A stretch of 6,986 bases of DNA from Pseudomonadota bacterium (lineage in GTDB: Bacteria > Pseudomonadota > Alphaproteobacteria > Rhizobiales > Xanthobacteraceae). Each line of letters opens with the position of its first letter. The stretch's first letter is position 1. The position numbers and the translations under genes are program-made. Below are positions 1 through 5,569 of the stretch, one piece after another. The stretch is from NCBI GenBank assembly GCA_023431725.1, contig JAEYVN010000121.1:1-6986 (forward strand), written 5' to 3'. Under the pieces are notes generated by a model that was not told the origin of the DNA, made no database searches, and saw only the letters and a program-made list of their open reading frames with translations.

Positions 1-148
1 GCACACGCAAACCTAACGGGAGAAACGCATAAATGCCGGCCGCCTCCTGCTTCATCATGCCGGCTCGCAGCATCAGCCTGTGGGAAACGATCTCCGCCTC
101 CTTCGGCGTTTCGCGAAGGATGGGCAGAAAATAGCGCGACAGTCGCAT
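1..148 (-). CDS. proS: Prolyl-tRNA synthetase, N-terminal fragment (cut by window edge)
   Basis: Class II aminoacyl-tRNA synthetase that charges tRNA-Pro with proline in the cytoplasm. Only the first 49 codons are present; the gene runs off the left edge. The translation begins [19 protein letters not shown] and continues through [14 protein letters not shown] and [12 protein letters not shown]. This is the characteristic start of bacterial ProS, including the MLRAGM...GIYAFLPLG segment that opens the catalytic domain. The start is the ATG at 148, because the protein family begins at this residue. A weak purine-rich GAG lies about 9 bases upstream (158-160). The gene does not touch its upstream neighbour: 415 bases separate it from the DUF2188 gene, so it probably has its own promoter, although I found no convincing one on the minus strand. 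The identification is firm despite the short length; whether the rest of the gene is intact cannot be seen. Confidence 0.94.
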   Translation of the reverse strand, partial: MRLSRYFLPILRETPKEAEIVSHRLMLRAGMMKQEAAGIYAFLPLGLRV

Positions 149-283
149 TGGAAATGGCTCTTTTCGGGGAATCGGGCGCGGCGGCGTGGATAGGACAGAA
201 ACCGGATCAGCGGGGAAAATTCAAGAAGCCGCCAAAGACCAGCCCAAAATGTGGGCAGGTGTGTCACCTTTTTTTCGCAACCT

Positions 284-312
284 CTTGCGGTATGACAATC
301 ACATGATATAGC
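284..312 (+). promoter_or_regulatory. Candidate sigma-70-type promoter for the putative small RNA
   Basis: CTTGCG at 284-289 resembles the alphaproteobacterial -35 element (CTTGAC), and TATAGC at 307-312 resembles a -10 element, separated by 17 bases. The -10 sits in a small AT-rich island (ACATGATATA) within GC-rich surroundings. A start site would fall near 318-320. The match is by eye. It gains weight only because a strong terminator in the same orientation follows about 130-150 bases later. Confidence 0.4.
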
Positions 313-318
313 CTCCGC

Positions 319-470
319 CTCCACGTTGGGCAGGAGCCTGACAGGTCCAAGTCTTGGGAGGACTGGCGAGCATCCAAAGGGGCCGCCGACGCTTCATACA
401 AGCAATATAAACGCACGCCGGAAGCGTTTTGATTGAATTCTGAGCAGGGTCGTTTGCCCTGCTCTTTTTT
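319..470 (+). ncRNA. Putative structured small RNA of about 150 nt, no family recognised
   Basis: The candidate transcript is bounded by the promoter-like pair at 284-312 and the T-tract ending at 470, on the strand opposite to all protein genes here. The interior can fold into several hairpins. AGTCTT (350-355) pairs with AGGACT (359-364) around GGG. GGCG (365-368) pairs with CGCC (384-387). ACGCTTC (389-395) pairs perfectly with GAAGCGT (421-427), enclosing a 25-base AU-rich loop. The terminator stem comes last. A second possible pairing links GGGCAGG (328-334) with CCTGCTC (458-464), the right arm of the terminator. No plus-strand ORF of protein character lies inside. It converges on the DUF2188 gene and diverges from proS. 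I do not recognise it as tRNA, 6S RNA, SRP RNA, RNase P RNA or a known riboswitch. A trans-acting regulator or an antisense to read-through into proS are the two simplest ideas. The 5' end is uncertain by several bases. Confidence 0.45.
442..470 (+). terminator. Intrinsic (rho-independent) terminator, plus-strand orientation
   Basis: GAGCAGGG (442-449) and CCCTGCTC (457-464) form a perfect 8-bp GC-rich stem with a 7-base loop, followed at once by six T residues (465-470) and ATT. On the minus strand the same stem is followed by AGAATTC and has no T-tract. The signal is therefore directional and cannot easily be assigned to the DUF2188 gene, which is read the other way. It implies a plus-strand transcript ending near 470. 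Confidence 0.78.
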
Positions 471-563
471 ATTCCTGGATCGTGACCTGCAGCGGTCCCA
501 CCCTCATTGACGAGTTTGGGACGGTTACTGACTTCCGTCCCCACCGACACCCGCAGGAGCCGA

Positions 564-797
564 CTAAAGGCGCGGCGGATAGCTGTCGCGGCCGTAGGTC
601 CATTCCGGAAGGAAATGACCATTTTCGCCCAGCAGGCAAACTTCCGCATTTTCCCCTTTTTCGCCAAGCTTCTGGGCAGCGTCCACCGCAAACAACATGG
701 CCTCCCGGCGGGTCTGGTATGGCCCGAAATCGTCACCGCCGAACTGGATCACCCAGCCGTCGCCCTTTTGCACGATGAAATAGCGTGAACTCGGCAT
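564..797 (-). CDS. DUF2188 domain-containing small protein
   Basis: A 77-residue soluble protein of unknown function. The sequence fits the DUF2188 family layout: an N-terminal beta strand (YFIV, residues 6-9), a strand ending in GPYQTRREA (25-33), a helix rich in alanine (AVDAAQK, 37-43), a strand AEVCLLG (51-57), and the C-terminal signature EWTYGRDSYPP (65-75). Such proteins are common in Bradyrhizobium-type genomes, often in several copies, and no biochemical role is established. The start is the ATG at 797. GGGGA lies about 8 bases upstream, and the residues just after it already belong to the domain. It lies 121 bases downstream of the DUF1467 gene with no visible terminator between, so it may be read through from the operon or from its own weak promoter (885-910). 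It has no signal peptide or membrane helix. Confident as a gene and family; function unknown. Confidence 0.86.
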   Translation of the reverse strand: MPSSRYFIVQKGDGWVIQFGGDDFGPYQTRREAMLFAVDAAQKLGEKGENAEVCLLGENGHFLPEWTYGRDSYPPRL

Positions 798-884
798 GTT
801 ACATGTCCCCAGTCTTTGCCCGATTTTCCAAAAGGCGACGGAATAACGGCCGCTCCGCCACCACGGTTCCCCACCACTCAGGTA

Positions 885-910
885 AATATATACGCCGACT
901 ACGCTGGCAA
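885..910 (-). promoter_or_regulatory. Weak candidate promoter upstream of the DUF2188 gene
   Basis: Read on the minus strand, TTGCCA (910-905, five of six matches to TTGACA) is followed by TATATT (890-885, five of six matches to TATAAT) inside the only AT-rich island of this gap. The spacing is 14 bases, shorter than the usual 16-18, so this is tentative. It partly explains how the gene could be expressed apart from the operon. Confidence 0.25.
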
Positions 911-918
911 CGACGCCG

Positions 919-1182
919 TCAGGAGGGATTCGGCAGGCCGGGAATCATGTCGAAATCGACCAGCCGATACACATACGCAACGTACATCACCGCGAAGATT
1001 GCAGCCGATACGAGCGTCGTCCAAACCAACTTGGAAGCAATTCGCGGCAGAACCGGGGCGCCCGGATCAGTTCCTGGCGTCGTTTCCTCTTCGTGCTGTG
1101 ACCGGATACCGAAAGGCAGCACTGCGAACAGCGTCAGCCACCAAACGAGAAAATAAATCGCAATCGCAGTCGTGACGGACAC
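919..1182 (-). CDS. DUF1467 family two-helix membrane protein
   Basis: An 87-residue inner-membrane protein of unknown function. Two hydrophobic helices are visible, at about residues 6-25 (ending in VLPFGIRSQ) and 52-72. A short hydrophilic loop (HEEETTPGTDPGAP) joins them, and a short polar tail ends PGLPNPS. The loop motif PFGIRSQ followed by a GAP tripeptide, and the overall length, match the DUF1467 family, which in many alphaproteobacteria lies between mce and proS. The start is GTG at 1182: GAGG, overlapping the stop codon of mce, sits 6 bases upstream, and the family begins at this residue. Only 8 bases separate it from mce, so it is very likely co-transcribed and coupled with mce. 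Unlike the layout I recall for relatives, proS does not follow at once here. The family assignment is confident; no function can be given. Confidence 0.92.
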   Translation of the reverse strand: MSVTTAIAIYFLVWWLTLFAVLPFGIRSQHEEETTPGTDPGAPVLPRIASKLVWTTLVSAAIFAVMYVAYVYRLVDFDMIPGLPNPS

Positions 1183-1190
1183 AAATTACC

Positions 1191-1595
1191 TCACGCCTGT
1201 TCAAGCTCGACCAGCGTACCGTTGAAGTCCTTCGGGTGCAGGAAAAGCACCGGCTTTCCGTGCGCACCGATCTTCGGTTCGCCATCGCCGAGGACGCGGG
1301 CGCCCCTGGCTTTCAATGTGTCACGCGCGGAGAGGATGTCATCCACCTCGTAACAGATGTGATGAATGCCGCCGTCGGGATTCTTCTGCAGGAATTTTTC
1401 GATCGGCGAATCTGTGCCGAGCGGCTCCAGCAATTCGATCTTCGTGTTCGGCAGTGTGATGAACACCGTCGTGACGCCGTGTGCATGTTGCGGCACGGCG
1501 TCGGAGACCTCAGCCCCCAATGTTGCCCGATAGGTTTCCGCCGCCTTCGCGATGTCGCGAACGGCAATCGCCACGTGGTTCAATCGTCCGATCAT
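1191..1595 (-). CDS. mce: Methylmalonyl-CoA epimerase
   Basis: A 134-residue cytoplasmic enzyme of the vicinal oxygen chelate superfamily that interconverts (2S)- and (2R)-methylmalonyl-CoA (alphaproteobacterial members may also accept ethylmalonyl-CoA). It connects propionyl-CoA carboxylase to methylmalonyl-CoA mutase. Two glyoxalase-like beta-alpha-beta-beta-beta repeats are visible. The first starts at LNHVAIAVRD (5-14) and includes IELLEPLG (53-60). The second starts at GGIHHICYEVDD (75-86) and ends FNGTLVELEQ (124-133). Likely metal ligands are H7, one of H78/H79 and E130, by family pattern. The ATG at 1595 is chosen because the family starts at MIGRLNHVAIAV. The frame stays open to 1766, but that extension lies inside rnj and is low-complexity. 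There is no clear ribosome binding site. The start lies 7 bases past the rnj stop, which suggests coupled translation. The length is normal for the family. Confidence 0.96.
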   Translation of the reverse strand: MIGRLNHVAIAVRDIAKAAETYRATLGAEVSDAVPQHAHGVTTVFITLPNTKIELLEPLGTDSPIEKFLQKNPDGGIHHICYEVDDILSARDTLKARGARVLGDGEPKIGAHGKPVLFLHPKDFNGTLVELEQA

Positions 1596-1602
1596 GACGC
1601 GA

Positions 1603-3294
1603 CTATACTGTGAGAACGTGGACGTAACAGATGGGCTTTTTGCCCCATTGCGCGGCCACGGCGCTGCGGACCGCGCGCCGGATCGCTTCGGCGATACTGT
1701 CGGCGTCGCGCCGCCGGGCCCGCGGCAGGTTTTCGAAGGTGTCGAGTACGGCATCGCCGGCGACATCGATGAGCGGCGTGCCGCTGATGCCCTTTTCAGG
1801 AATCCCGAGCAGTTCGATCTCCGGATCGGCCGCCAGAGCGCCCTTTTCCGTCACAGCAAGGGCCACCGTGATCATGCCGACGAAGCTCAAACGGCGGCGG
1901 TCAGCGATGGTGCGGCTGTCGGCGCCGACCATGACGATGCCGTCCTTGTAGACCCGGCCGTGCGGCAATTCATCAATGATTTCAGGGGCTCCGGGGGCGA
2001 TCTTCACAAGGTCGCCGTCACGGCATCTGACGATCTTGGGGATCCCGAGCCGTCGGCCGATCGCGGCATGTTCATGCAGGTGCAAGGCCTCGCCATGGGC
2101 CGGCACAAGTATCTGAGGTTTCAACCAATTCAGCAGTTCCTCGACCTCGGCGATGCGCGGATGGCCGGACACATGAACGAGATGCTGGCGATCGGTAATG
2201 ACTTCGATGCCCTGATCGATGAGGCTGTTAATGATCGTAGAAACCGCCTTCTCATTGCCGGGAATGGTGCGTGAGGAGAAGATCACCTGGTCTCCTCGGG
2301 CCAATGTAATGTCCGGATGATCGTCCTTGGCGATGCGCGCCAGCGCCGCCCGCGGTTCGCCCTGACTGCCGGTGCAGAGCGCCACCACCTTGTCTGGCGG
2401 CAGGTAGCCGTACATGTCCGGCCCGCGGAAATCCTGCACGCCGTCCAGATAGCCGGTCTCGCGCGCCACCTGCACCATCCGGTCCATGGCGCGGCCCACC
2501 ACCACGACCTCGCGGCCTGCGGCTTTGGCAGCGTCGGCCACCGCACGGATGCGGGCAACGTTGGAGGCGAAGGTGGTGACGGCAACGCGCGCCGGGGCTG
2601 CGGCAATCAGCTGCGCCAGGGTCCGGGCCACATCCGCCTCGGATGGCGAACGGCCATCGCGCACGGCATTGGTGGAATCGCCGATCACAGCGAGGACCCC
2701 CTCCTCGCCCAGACGCCGCAGCTTGGCTTCGTCGGTCGGCAGACCGATCACCGGCGTCGGATCGATCTTCCAGTCACCGGTATGCACCACATTGCCGTGC
2801 GGCGTGCGCAGGATCAGCGCGTTCGATTCCGGGATCGAATGCGCCATTGAAACCAGCTCGATATCGAACGGACCGGCATTGAAGCGGCCGCCGAGCGGAA
2901 CCGTGCGCACATCGACCTCCGGCGCGCCGGCCTCACCCGCACGCTTGGCCTCGATCAGCGCGGCGGTGAACGGCGTCGCATAGACCGGCACCTTCAGCCT
3001 CGGCCACAAATCGAACAGCGCACCGAAGTGATCCTCATGCGCGTGGGTCAGCACGATGCCGACGATGTTTTTCCGCTCCTCCATGAGGTAGCGGATGTCG
3101 GGAAAGATAAGATCGACACCGGGAAGATGTTCTTCCGCAGCGAAGGATACGCCGACATCGACGATCAGCCATTGGCGACGGCGCTCATCACCGAGGCCGT
3201 AGATCGACAGGTTCATGCCGATCTCGCCGATGCCGCCGAGTGGCGCAAAAACGAGTTGTCCGGAAGCCTTCGGTGCTTGCTCAGTCACTCTCAC
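1603..3294 (-). CDS. rnj: Ribonuclease J
   Basis: A 563-residue metallo-beta-lactamase/beta-CASP ribonuclease with 5'-to-3' exonuclease and possibly endonuclease activity, used in RNA maturation and turnover; in related alphaproteobacteria it trims rRNA 5' ends. The zinc motif HAHEDH is at 84-89, H152 in HSIPES, D174 in HTGDWKID and H400 in VPAHGE. Together these give the full family set of metal ligands. GDSTNA (205-210), TGSQGEPRAAL (308-318) and HVSGHPR (374-380) mark the beta-CASP region, and a C-terminal domain covers roughly 455-563. The start is uncertain. GTG at 3294 overlaps the birA stop as GTGA, with GGGAG 4 bases upstream. GTG at 3288 keeps a 10-base spacing and shortens the protein by two residues. 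An ATG at 3357 is in frame but lies inside birA, and its extra residues do not resemble the family. All key residues are present, so the enzyme should be active. Confidence 0.96.
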   Translation of the reverse strand: MRVTEQAPKASGQLVFAPLGGIGEIGMNLSIYGLGDERRRQWLIVDVGVSFAAEEHLPGVDLIFPDIRYLMEERKNIVGIVLTHAHEDHFGALFDLWPRLKVPVYATPFTAALIEAKRAGEAGAPEVDVRTVPLGGRFNAGPFDIELVSMAHSIPESNALILRTPHGNVVHTGDWKIDPTPVIGLPTDEAKLRRLGEEGVLAVIGDSTNAVRDGRSPSEADVARTLAQLIAAAPARVAVTTFASNVARIRAVADAAKAAGREVVVVGRAMDRMVQVARETGYLDGVQDFRGPDMYGYLPPDKVVALCTGSQGEPRAALARIAKDDHPDITLARGDQVIFSSRTIPGNEKAVSTIINSLIDQGIEVITDRQHLVHVSGHPRIAEVEELLNWLKPQILVPAHGEALHLHEHAAIGRRLGIPKIVRCRDGDLVKIAPGAPEIIDELPHGRVYKDGIVMVGADSRTIADRRRLSFVGMITVALAVTEKGALAADPEIELLGIPEKGISGTPLIDVAGDAVLDTFENLPRARRRDADSIAEAIRRAVRSAVAAQWGKKPICYVHVLTV

Positions 3295-4139
3295 GAAACT
3301 CCCTGATGCGCCGTTCGCACATCGCCAAAATAGACGTCGCCCGCGGCAACGCTGCATCGCGTGTCGTCGGACCTGCGCAGCACGAGGCAGCCATTCTCGT
3401 CCAGGGTTTCGAAGAGACCGTGTTCGATGCGATCACCCATATGGATCGAGACAGATTCGCCGAGCCCGTGTGCCCGTTCGAGCCAGAGCCGCCGGATTTC
3501 GGCGAATCCACGGCCACGATCCCATACGCTATCGTATTTGACGAAGGCGTCGGTCAAGGTCGCGAACAGGTCCACGGCCTTTACGGTCTGGCCGAGGCCG
3601 GCCAGCGAGACCGCCGGATAGCTGACGCCCTCGGGTGCGGCGGTGACATTGATCCCGATGCCGATTACCAGCGCGAGCCCGCCATTCACGTTCTGGGATT
3701 CCAGAAGGAGTCCGGCCAGCTTGCCGTAGTTTTTTTGCCTCGGCGCGTTTTCTTCACGCGAACCGGAATCCACGTCGCCTGAAAACGCTTCTCTCGCCAG
3801 CATGTCGTTCGGCCACTTCAGCGACAGCGACAGGCCGGGCGCCGCAATGCTGCAGGCTTCGTGCACGGCCAGCCCGGCGACAAAGCCGAGGGTCGCCGCA
3901 TTGGACAGCGCAAGATTGCCGGTGAGCAGAAGACTCGTGGCCAGATTGCCGGCGAAGGATTGCCATTCCCGGCCCTGCCGGCCGCGGCCTGCGGTCTGCT
4001 CGTCGGTCACGATCCAGAGCGGACCATGCTCGCCTTCAATAGCAAGGCGCATGGCCTCGCTATTGGTTGAATCGAGCCGGTCATAGCTGCGAATGCGATG
4101 ACCAGCCTGTGTCGCCTGCGGTCCGACCGCAAAGGCCAT
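3291..4139 (-). CDS. birA: Biotin--[acetyl-CoA carboxylase] ligase, no DNA-binding domain (class I BirA)
   Basis: A 282-residue cytoplasmic enzyme that activates biotin as biotinyl-AMP and attaches it to the lysine of biotin carboxyl carrier domains (acetyl-, propionyl-CoA and pyruvate carboxylases). Visible motifs are STNSEAM (24-30), the nucleotide loop GRGRQGREW (51-59), KWPND (108-112), GKLAGLLLE with the ligand-binding lysine K140 (139-147), and GIGINV (160-165). A C-terminal SH3-like domain covers about 223-270. The N-terminus enters the ligase fold directly, so the helix-turn-helix repressor domain of the E. coli protein is absent and it should not regulate biotin genes by DNA binding. 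A hydrophilic stretch of about 20 residues (118-138, Ser/Glu/Asp/Arg-rich) sits between KWPND and GKLAG, longer than the short turn I expect there. It contains an A7 run in the coding strand (3730-3736). The start ATG at 4139 shares one base with the nuoN stop (TGATG) and has no clear ribosome binding site, implying coupling. Confidence 0.95.
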   Translation of the reverse strand: MAFAVGPQATQAGHRIRSYDRLDSTNSEAMRLAIEGEHGPLWIVTDEQTAGRGRQGREWQSFAGNLATSLLLTGNLALSNAATLGFVAGLAVHEACSIAAPGLSLSLKWPNDMLAREAFSGDVDSGSREENAPRQKNYGKLAGLLLESQNVNGGLALVIGIGINVTAAPEGVSYPAVSLAGLGQTVKAVDLFATLTDAFVKYDSVWDRGRGFAEIRRLWLERAHGLGESVSIHMGDRIEHGLFETLDENGCLVLRRSDDTRCSVAAGDVYFGDVRTAHQGVS

Positions 4140-5569
4140 CAGAACAGCGATTTCGCCGCCACCGTCGCGGCATCGAGCAGCGGCGCCGGAAAGACAAAGA
4201 ACAGGAGGTTGAAGGCGCCGGCGAGCCCGAGCACAAGGACCTGCTCACCGGACATCGGTTCGAAGCTCTTGTTCGGCTCGTCGAAATACATCGTCTTGAC
4301 GATGGCGAGATAATAATAGGCACCGACCACGCTGGTCAGCACGCCGATCACCGCAAGCGCATAGAGGCCGGCATTGATGGCGGCGATGAAGACGTAGAAT
4401 TTCGCGAAGAAGCCGGCCAGCGGCGGAATGCCGGCCAGCGAGAACATCAGCATCGCGAACAGGAAGGCCATCATCGGCGAGGTGCGCGACAGGCCGGCGA
4501 GATCGGAGATCGACTCCACCATGCGGCCATCGCGCCGCATCGACAGAACGCAGGCAAACGTACCGAGCGTCATGGCGATATAGATCGCGATATAGACGAG
4601 CACACCCTGCACGCCCTCTTCCGTTCCGGCGGCAAGGCCGACCAGCGCGAAGCCCATGTGGCCGATCGAGGAATAGGCCAGCAGGCGCTTGATGTTGGTC
4701 TGGCCGATGGCGGCAAACGAGCCGAGCGCCATCGAGGCGATGGCGACGAACACCAGGATCTGCTGCCATTGAAGCATGATCGTCGGGAATGCCGTCATGG
4801 TCGCGCGCACGAAGATCGCCATCGCGGCGACTTTCGTGGCGCCGGCGAAGAAGGCCGTGACCGGTGTCGGTGACCCTTCATAGACGTCCGGCGTCCACAT
4901 GTGGAACGGCACCGCCGAAACCTTGAAGCACAGACCGGCCAGCAGGAAGACGAGGCCGAAGGTCAGGCCGAGACCGCCCTGCGGCGCTGCTTGCGCGATT
5001 GCCGCAAACGAGATGTTGCCGGTGGACCCGTAGATCAGCGAAGCGCCATAGAGCAGCATGCCGGACGACAGCGCGCCAAGGACGAAATACTTGAGCCCAG
5101 CCTCCGTGGACTTGGCGGAATCGCGATCGATCGCCGCGATCACGTAAAGCGACAGGCTCATCAGCTCGAGGCCGAGATACAGCGCGATCAGGTCGGTCGC
5201 CGAGATCAGCATACCCATGCCGATCGACGACAGAACCATCAGCACCGGGTATTCGAATTTCTGCATCCCCGCGCGTTTGACATAGTCGAACGACATCAGG
5301 ATCGCGACGGCGGTGCCTCCGAACGCCAGCACTTTCACAAAGCGGGCGAAGTCATCGACGACGAAGCTGCCATTGAAGGTCACCAGCCGGCCGGCCGGCA
5401 GCATCACGACGGCTGCGCTGGCCACGACCAGCAGGATGATCGCCAAAACGCTGACGGTGAAGTTCGAGCGCTCACCGCCAAAGGCCCCTACCATCAGCAG
5501 CGTCAGAGCGCCAACCGCGAGGATCAGTTCGGGGATCGCCGGAATGAGATCGGGCATGGGAAAGGTCAT
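4139..5569 (-). CDS. nuoN: NADH-quinone oxidoreductase subunit N
   Basis: A 476-residue inner-membrane subunit of respiratory complex I, one of the three antiporter-like proton-pumping subunits (with NuoL and NuoM). It is hydrophobic almost throughout, with roughly 14 membrane helices. The residues expected for the proton channel are present: E135 in [10 protein letters not shown]216 in [20 protein letters not shown]246 in GATKVAAM and K390 in GFFAKFYVF, matching the family's conserved Glu/Lys/Lys/Lys set. [12 protein letters not shown] (297-308) is another hallmark. The ATG at 5569 overlaps the nuoM stop in ATGA. A second in-frame ATG at 5557 ([11 protein letters not shown]) would drop four residues and cannot be excluded, since neither has a clear ribosome binding site. 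It is the usual last nuo gene, with birA starting inside its stop codon. The length and motifs are normal and no defect is seen. Confidence 0.98.
   Translation of the reverse strand: MTFPMPDLIPAIPELILAVGALTLLMVGAFGGERSNFTVSVLAIILLVVASAAVVMLPAGRLVTFNGSFVVDDFARFVKVLAFGGTAVAILMSFDYVKRAGMQKFEYPVLMVLSSIGMGMLISATDLIALYLGLELMSLSLYVIAAIDRDSAKSTEAGLKYFVLGALSSGMLLYGASLIYGSTGNISFAAIAQAAPQGGLGLTFGLVFLLAGLCFKVSAVPFHMWTPDVYEGSPTPVTAFFAGATKVAAMAIFVRATMTAFPTIMLQWQQILVFVAIASMALGSFAAIGQTNIKRLLAYSSIGHMGFALVGLAAGTEEGVQGVLVYIAIYIAMTLGTFACVLSMRRDGRMVESISDLAGLSRTSPMMAFLFAMLMFSLAGIPPLAGFFAKFYVFIAAINAGLYALAVIGVLTSVVGAYYYLAIVKTMYFDEPNKSFEPMSGEQVLVLGLAGAFNLLFFVFPAPLLDAATVAAKSLF

Larger units (their letters stand above)
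149..563. other. Intergenic region without protein gene, holding a putative plus-strand small RNA unit
   Basis: A 415-base gap between proS and the DUF2188 gene. The part at 149-280 should contain the proS leader and promoter, but I see no clear minus-strand -35/-10 pair there. It holds one short hairpin followed by seven T residues on the plus strand (257-275). The part at 284-470 has a plus-strand promoter-like pair, several possible hairpins and an intrinsic terminator, listed separately. I see nothing in 474-563. Open frames across this gap do not look like proteins. Confidence 0.7.

Noticed and set aside
257..275. Hairpin AGGTG-TGT-CACCT followed by seven T residues on the plus strand, possible second terminator
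   Set aside because: The stem is only 5 bp with a 3-base loop, and no plus-strand transcript is known to enter it. It lies upstream of the plus-strand promoter candidate. Kept only as a weak note.
299..397. A 32-residue minus-strand ORF beginning MKRRRPLWML, lying across the small RNA candidate
   Set aside because: No ribosome binding site, no recognisable domain, ends in an odd glycine run, and it extends upstream to 736 only as an open frame overlapping the DUF2188 gene. Most likely a chance ORF.
319..470. tRNA, 6S RNA or riboswitch identity for the structured plus-strand element
   Set aside because: No cloverleaf, no clear 6S-like central bubble, and no downstream plus-strand gene for a riboswitch to control; left as unclassified.
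1596..1766. Extended mce start at 1766 giving a 191-residue protein
   Set aside because: The added 57 residues lie within the rnj coding region in another frame, are low-complexity, and precede the family's conserved beginning MIGRLNHVAIAV.
1552..2274. 240-residue plus-strand ORF
   Set aside because: Lies antisense to rnj and mce; its composition is that of a shadow frame in GC-rich coding DNA, with no motif.
4067..4873. 268-residue plus-strand ORF rich in His, Arg, Glu and Gln
   Set aside because: Antisense to nuoN and birA. The composition is what results from reading codons for hydrophobic residues backwards, so it is a shadow of a membrane protein gene.
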